Source: an uncultured Dysgonomonas sp.
GTDB taxonomy: Bacteria; Bacteroidota; Bacteroidia; Bacteroidales; Dysgonomonadaceae
NCBI GenBank assembly: GCA_937995835.1
Contig: CALKIV010000019.1
Location: 1-18,985, forward strand
Length of the DNA stretch: 18,985 nucleotides
Direction of reading: 5' to 3'
Shown here piece after piece: positions 15,113 through 18,985 of this stretch. The position numbers and the translations under genes are program-made. Below the pieces are notes generated by a model. It did not search any database, was not told the origin of the DNA, and worked only from the letters and a program-made list of their open reading frames with translations. Each line of letters starts with the position of its first letter. Position 1 is the stretch's first letter.

Positions 15113-15823
15113 TTACCAATTCAACGCATGAATGCTGTGGCAAGCAACTAGAGCTGCAGTTTCGGTTCTTAGACGGCTTTCTCCTAAAGAAATTGGGCTA
15201 TAGTCATTCTCCATGGCTAAATTGACCTCTTCTTCCGAAAAGTCACCCTCTGGGCCTATCAATATCAAAACATCTTCTCCGTGGCTGTAAATATCCTTTA
15301 AGAGGCTCTTTTCAGTGTCATAACAATGGGCAATCAGTTTTTTGCCCGTAAATGGTTTTTGGATAAATTCGGCAAAGCTCGTTAAGTCGTCTAGCTTTGG
15401 CAGTGTCGCTTTTTGCGATTGTTTCATGGCAGAGACCAATATTTTCTCCAATCTATCGAGTTTCACTTGTTTTCGTTCGGAGTGCGCCGTCAAGATAGGG
15501 CTTATGTGATCGATGCCGATTTCGGTGGCTTTCTCAAGAAACCACTCGGTGCGATCGATGTTTTTGGTTGGCGCAAAAGCAATGTGAAGGTTGAAGTTCC
15601 AATGCTTGTGTATTGGTGTAGCTCCAACGATTTCAACGTTGCAATGCTTTTGATGAGCATTAGTGATGATGGCATCATAGAAAGTCCCCTTTCCATCAGC
15701 AATAAGGATCTCATCCCCTTGATTCATCCGTAGAACTCGTATGCAGTGTTGAGCTTCCTCGTGAGGAAGCTCTAATGTATTTAGAATATCGGGAGCAAAA
15801 AATATGGTTTTCTCTCTTTCCAT
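15113..15823 (-). CDS. rsmE: 16S rRNA (uracil-N3)-methyltransferase RsmE
   Basis: A 236-residue SPOUT-class methyltransferase. In E. coli RsmE makes m3U1498 in 16S rRNA with S-adenosylmethionine. The N-terminal PUA-like part has HCIRVLRMNQGDEI (26-39). Conserved blocks follow: KATEIGIDHISPI (98-110), SERKQVKLDRLEK (115-127) and SAMKQSQKATLPKL (131-144). The trefoil-knot SAM site is ILIGPEGDFSEEE (187-199) plus LGESRLRTETAAL (213-225). Length and motif order are those of the family. It is the last gene of a probable pbuX-xpt-unknown-rsmE operon, starting 9 nt after the unknown gene. A 10-bp inverted repeat lies inside codons 18-24. No terminator is visible in the 39 nt before the convergent gene. 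Confidence 0.97.
   Translation of the reverse strand: MEREKTIFFAPDILNTLELPHEEAQHCIRVLRMNQGDEILIADGKGTFYDAIITNAHQKHCNVEIVGATPIHKHWNFNLHIAFAPTKNIDRTEWFLEKATEIGIDHISPILTAHSERKQVKLDRLEKILVSAMKQSQKATLPKLDDLTSFAEFIQKPFTGKKLIAHCYDTEKSLLKDIYSHGEDVLILIGPEGDFSEEEVNLAMENDYSPISLGESRLRTETAALVACHSIHALNW
15751..15772. repeat. Perfect 10-bp inverted repeat inside rsmE
   Basis: GAGCTTCCTC - GT - GAGGAAGCTC. It folds as a 9-bp stem with a CGTG loop and sits about 50-70 nt downstream of the rsmE start codon. It encodes ELPHEEA, so coding constraint may partly explain it. There is no T tract next to it. Confidence 0.5.
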
Positions 15824-15832
15824 CGTGCTAAC

Positions 15833-16942
15833 TTATTTGTCAAGTCCTAGCCATTGATTAATTTCATCGGGCGAAAGTACTTTTTCTACCTCTATGCTTG
15901 CCTTTACATTCTTAAATGTACGTTGAAGTCGTGTAGAACGTTTAACAGGAGTTCTTCCTAGTAGGATAGCTCTTCTTCCGTTGTGGACGCTGATTTCTTT
16001 TGGGGTGCCTTCTCCCCAAATCCAAAGATCTTGTAAATCGTATGTTTTGTCAGGTCCTATCTTGATTTCCTCCCATCCATCCTGATTTATGATATCTAGA
16101 TTATACATGTTCCATTTTCCCTCTACGATGGAATTGGTCATTTGGACACCTGTCCCATTCAAAACGGAGAGCTCTGGCCCGCCAAAAGACGGATTTTCAT
16201 TGATTTCTTGCATGCTCATGAGTAGGAGTTGTAGTTGAAAATTATCGCTTACACCGCTCATTTTGCCTTCAAAACCTCTATTGTTGTCTACATCTATTAC
16301 GACAATAGGTTCATCATATAGCACTTCAAACAATCTATCTATCCAGTAAGTAGATGTTGCATAAATCTTTACGCTGTGTATCTGATCTTTTAATTTAGAT
16401 TTATTTCGTAAAGTGATGGATGGATTGATCGAGAGAATTGAGATCATATTTCTCGATGTAAATTCAAACTTTCTAACAGCCTTACTCAGCTCTTGAGAAA
16501 TAAGCTCTTGGTCATTGATTAGTTGTTGATATAAACTATCGACATCTAAATCTTCTTCCAACTCTCCTTCTTCTCCTTCCTTTACTTTTTGATGCAGAAT
16601 ATCGAAGAAGGGTTTCGCTTTCTCCAATAATTGTTGATAGTCTTCCACTATTTGGTCCACAAGAGAATCTGTATAATAGCCATAGTCACACAAAGAGGCT
16701 GTCGCTGTCATTGCTGCAAAGCTTTGAGCCAAGGGTAGGCTGGTTGCCATTGCATAGATGTCTTTTTGCAGATCTAGAATTTCTGTTTCCTTTTCTTCGG
16801 TGAAGTAGTCGGTCAGCAGCTCCATGTTGCTGTTGATCTTTCTATTCAATGATTCTTCTCTGATAGACTCTAACAAATCCTCTTTGACTTCCTCAAAGGA
16901 TTTTGGTTCTCTTCTCTTTTTTCCAAATAGTTTTTTGAGCAT
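15833..16942 (-). CDS. Unrecognised 369-residue cytoplasmic protein
   Basis: I do not recognise this protein. It has no signal peptide and no membrane span. It opens with a strongly basic N-terminus (MLKKLFGKKRREP), then a charged helical region to about 180, with acidic runs near 121-133 (KEGEEGELEEDLD) and long predicted helices. The C-terminal half (about 195-369) is mixed alpha/beta, with YDEPIVVIDVDNNRGFEGKM (207-226), NFQLQLLLMSMQEINENP and a basic stretch, GRTPVKRSTRLQRTFK. No catalytic motif is apparent. The ATG start and tight spacing (18 nt from xpt, 9 nt to rsmE) support a real gene co-transcribed with purine salvage and rRNA modification genes, though that need not imply a shared function. 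Confidence 0.87.
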   Translation of the reverse strand: MLKKLFGKKRREPKSFEEVKEDLLESIREESLNRKINSNMELLTDYFTEEKETEILDLQKDIYAMATSLPLAQSFAAMTATASLCDYGYYTDSLVDQIVEDYQQLLEKAKPFFDILHQKVKEGEEGELEEDLDVDSLYQQLINDQELISQELSKAVRKFEFTSRNMISILSINPSITLRNKSKLKDQIHSVKIYATSTYWIDRLFEVLYDEPIVVIDVDNNRGFEGKMSGVSDNFQLQLLLMSMQEINENPSFGGPELSVLNGTGVQMTNSIVEGKWNMYNLDIINQDGWEEIKIGPDKTYDLQDLWIWGEGTPKEISVHNGRRAILLGRTPVKRSTRLQRTFKNVKASIEVEKVLSPDEINQWLGLDK

Positions 16943-16960
16943 CGTGTTATCTTGTTTGGT

Positions 16961-17530
16961 TTATTCTTCAAAGATAATTTTATTATCTCCCAATTCCTTA
17001 ATTCTGGCTAAAGATTCCACTTTTATGCCAAGGTCTCTTAATCGTTGACCTCCTTTTTGAAAAGATTTTTCGATGATGAAGCCCATTCCATAGAGTGTAG
17101 CTCCTGATTCTTTGATCAGCTCGTTTACAGCTACTGCAGCATTACCATTAGCAAGAAAATCGTCGATAAATACGACCTTGTCATCAGGAGTCAAGAAGTC
17201 TCTGCTAACGATGATATCGTAGGTTTTGTCCTTGGTGAAAGAATAAGCTGTTGTAGTAATCATATTTTCCATCGTTTTAGGCTTTGCCTTTTTCACAAAA
17301 ACAACAGGAAGCTCTAGCAAATAGCCCATCATGATGGCAGGAGCAATGCCGCTGGCCTCGATGGTTACGATCTTATTGATAGGAAGATTGCCAAAACGGC
17401 GAACAAACTCTACCCCGATAGATTTCATGAGGATAGGGTCCATTTGATGATTGATAAAGCTGTCTACTTTTAGGATACCTCCATCGAAGCTTTTACCATC
17501 TTTAAGAATTCGGTCTTTTAAAGTTTTCAT
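16961..17530 (-). CDS. xpt: Xanthine phosphoribosyltransferase
   Basis: A 189-residue type I phosphoribosyltransferase that converts xanthine and PRPP to XMP and pyrophosphate in the cytoplasm, for purine salvage. The N-terminus MKTLKDRILKDGKSFDGGIL and the block VTIEASGIAPA (55-65) are typical of Xpt. The PRPP-binding motif is VVFIDDFLANGNAA (119-132), with its paired acidic residues. VVFVKKAKPKTM (76-87) is the usual flexible-loop region. The length matches the family. It lies downstream of a xanthine-type permease gene on the same strand (73-nt gap), reproducing the pbuX-xpt pairing known from other bacteria, and so supports xanthine as the substrate. Confidence 0.96.
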   Translation of the reverse strand: MKTLKDRILKDGKSFDGGILKVDSFINHQMDPILMKSIGVEFVRRFGNLPINKIVTIEASGIAPAIMMGYLLELPVVFVKKAKPKTMENMITTTAYSFTKDKTYDIIVSRDFLTPDDKVVFIDDFLANGNAAVAVNELIKESGATLYGMGFIIEKSFQKGGQRLRDLGIKVESLARIKELGDNKIIFEE

Positions 17531-17603
17531 TTTTTTATTTAACTTTTATGCAACTCAATAGCTGCTTGGCTAGCAGTTCAGTATATTCAATAAATGTATT
17601 GAT

Positions 17604-18971
17604 TCATTTTATTCTGATGACTAGATTAGCAACGATGGCAACTAATCCACCGGTAGCAATTCCAGACTTGAATGTTCCTTGAATCCAAATAGGCATATGG
17701 TTTAATATATCTGGCACTAGTTCCACACCAAGACCACAAGCAAAGCTAACGGCTAAAACTAATACAGCTTTTCTGTTAATGTCTTGTGAGGCAATAATGC
17801 GTACTCCAGAAGCCGCCACAGTACCAAACATCAGTAGGGTAGCACCACCCAAAACAGGCTCAGGAATGATGGAAAATATTCCTCCAACGAAAGGGAATAA
17901 GCTAAGTACTACAAGGAAACCAGCAATATAATATCCTACATATCTACTAGCCACACCTGTTAGTTGAATAATTCCGTTGTTTTGGGCAAAAACTGAAGTC
18001 GGGAATGAGTTGAATATTCCAGAGATCACGGAGGTGAAACCATCTGCAAGCACTCCGCCTTGTGCACGTTTCATAAACTTCTCACCTTCGATAGGTTCGC
18101 CTCCAATCATACTGTTGGCTGTGATATCCCCATAAGCCTCGATGGAAGTGATGAAATAGATGATAGCTAGTGCAACAAAAAGTCCTAAAGTTTCTGTTCC
18201 AAAGTTTATTCCATATTTAAAGGGAATAGGCACGGTGATTGCTCCCAAATCTGTCATATTGGAAAAATCGAGTTTGCCCATAAAGTAGGCAATGATATAA
18301 CCAATGATTAGTCCGATAATAATGGAGCTCATTCGGATATATTTATTCTTAGAACTATTCAATAATACGATGGAAACGAACACAATGGCTGCAAGACCAA
18401 GGTTTGTCAAACTTCCCATCGTGTTGTCTGCGATAGCTGCAAAGCCTCCACCACACGAAATGATGGCAACCTTGATCAAACTAAGTCCAATCATCGTAAC
18501 AACAATGCCCGAAACAAGGGGTGTGATAACCTTTTTGCTATACTTCAAAACTCGGCTGACAATCATTTCCACCGGTGCTGCTGCGATACAAGCCCCGAAG
18601 ATGATCGGCAAGGCTGCTACTCCTGCACCACCAAAGCCAGCAGTAATAGGGCCGATAAATGAAAAGCTAGTTCCTTGTATACAAAGGAGTTTTGAACCAA
18701 AAGGGCCAAAGCCACGACACTGAATGAAAGTGGCAATTCCCGAAGTTAACAAAGACATGGAGACAAGAAAGCTTGTTGTGTGGGCATCTAAGCCCAATGC
18801 TCCAGAGATGATCAGTGGTGGAGTTACGATAGCCACAAAGATGGCCAAAAGATGTTGTAGAGCGACGAAGAAAGCTTCCTTGAAAGGAGGTCTGTCTTCT
18901 ATCTGATAGATCAGGTCAGTTTTTCTTAATGGATGAGAGATCTCACAGGTTTCTTCAGTTTTATTTTGCAT
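17604..18971 (-). CDS. pbuX: Xanthine/uracil permease family (NCS2) transporter, probable xanthine permease
   Basis: A 455-residue inner-membrane transporter with the length and hydrophobicity for 14 helices of the NCS2 fold. Family markers include VALQHLLAIF (36-45), GPFGSKLLCIQGTSFSFIGP (89-108), ITSIEAYGDITANSMI (274-289) with the substrate-site Glu278, and the NCS2 signature AQNNGIIQLTGVASRYVG (329-346). The QNNG...TGVASR form is that of the xanthine/uric acid branch, such as E. coli XanQ, rather than the uracil branch. Together with xpt next door this makes xanthine uptake the best inference. The ATG at 18969-18971 leaves only 14 nt of upstream sequence in the window, so the promoter and any regulatory RNA are not visible. 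Confidence 0.95.
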   Translation of the reverse strand: MQNKTEETCEISHPLRKTDLIYQIEDRPPFKEAFFVALQHLLAIFVAIVTPPLIISGALGLDAHTTSFLVSMSLLTSGIATFIQCRGFGPFGSKLLCIQGTSFSFIGPITAGFGGAGVAALPIIFGACIAAAPVEMIVSRVLKYSKKVITPLVSGIVVTMIGLSLIKVAIISCGGGFAAIADNTMGSLTNLGLAAIVFVSIVLLNSSKNKYIRMSSIIIGLIIGYIIAYFMGKLDFSNMTDLGAITVPIPFKYGINFGTETLGLFVALAIIYFITSIEAYGDITANSMIGGEPIEGEKFMKRAQGGVLADGFTSVISGIFNSFPTSVFAQNNGIIQLTGVASRYVGYYIAGFLVVLSLFPFVGGIFSIIPEPVLGGATLLMFGTVAASGVRIIASQDINRKAVLVLAVSFACGLGVELVPDILNHMPIWIQGTFKSGIATGGLVAIVANLVIRIK

Positions 18972-18985
18972 CGATAAAATAGATT

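Noticed and set aside
17587..17602. Hairpin TCAATA-AATG-TATTGA between pbuX and xpt as a terminator
   Set aside because: Only 6 AT-rich base pairs and no T tract on the minus strand. Co-transcription of pbuX and xpt is more likely.
18304..18723. 139-residue plus-strand frame opposite pbuX
   Set aside because: Antisense to a conserved transporter; its length reflects the codon pattern of the real gene.
18972..18985. Purine riboswitch upstream of pbuX-xpt
   Set aside because: Such elements occur before these genes in some Firmicutes, but only 14 nt of leader are in the window, so nothing can be seen or claimed.
1..18985. Mobile elements, CRISPR arrays, tRNA or rRNA genes, toxin-antitoxin or defence genes
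   Set aside because: I looked on both strands and found no transposase, regularly spaced repeats, cloverleaf-like sequences or recognisable defence motifs.

Overview
The window looks like a chromosomal segment of an AT-rich Bacteroidota, most probably a Bacteroidales relative. The gene families fit that phylum: Bacteroidota-type lipoproteins, a TonB-dependent receptor, KdtA, and an RlmI-type methyltransferase. Start codons generally lack clear Shine-Dalgarno sequences. Several upstream regions carry sequences like the Bacteroides -7 promoter element (TAnnTTTG). I cannot name a genus. There is no insertion sequence, phage gene, CRISPR array, tRNA or rRNA. Most of the window is core genome.

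Layout. (1) Positions 1-4009, minus strand: a tight run of an MscS-type mechanosensitive channel, a WzxE-like polysaccharide flippase that must start at TTG, and a formate/nitrite-family channel cut by the window's left edge. (2) Positions 4010-4496: a gap with a candidate 45-codon membrane peptide (or small RNA) that ends at a perfect terminator hairpin, plus the probable gltX promoter. (3) Positions 4497-7266, plus strand: gltX and kdtA (waaA), closed by a strong bidirectional terminator. (4) Positions 7347-9560, minus strand: an unrecognised lipoprotein gene, then an rlmI-like 23S rRNA methyltransferase gene with its own terminator. (5) Positions 9680-12127, minus strand: a TonB-dependent receptor with methionine-rich predicted outer loops. 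(6) Positions 12342-15073, plus strand: a DUF6340-like lipoprotein followed 8 nt later by an EptA-like phosphoethanolamine transferase. (7) Positions 15113-18971, minus strand: a probable operon of xanthine permease, xanthine phosphoribosyltransferase, an unrecognised 369-residue protein and rsmE.

How the genes fit together. Many act on the cell envelope: KdtA adds Kdo to lipid A, the EptA-like enzyme probably decorates lipid A or core sugars, the flippase exports lipid-linked glycans, and the receptor, channels and lipoproteins sit in the two membranes. The pbuX-xpt pair forms a xanthine uptake and salvage module. rlmI, rsmE and gltX serve translation.

I found no convincing new multi-gene system. 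The best leads are the small ORF or RNA before gltX, the terminator-like hairpin inside the first codons of the phosphoethanolamine transferase gene, the inverted repeat over the receptor promoter, the Met-rich receptor loops, and the unknown protein encoded between xpt and rsmE.
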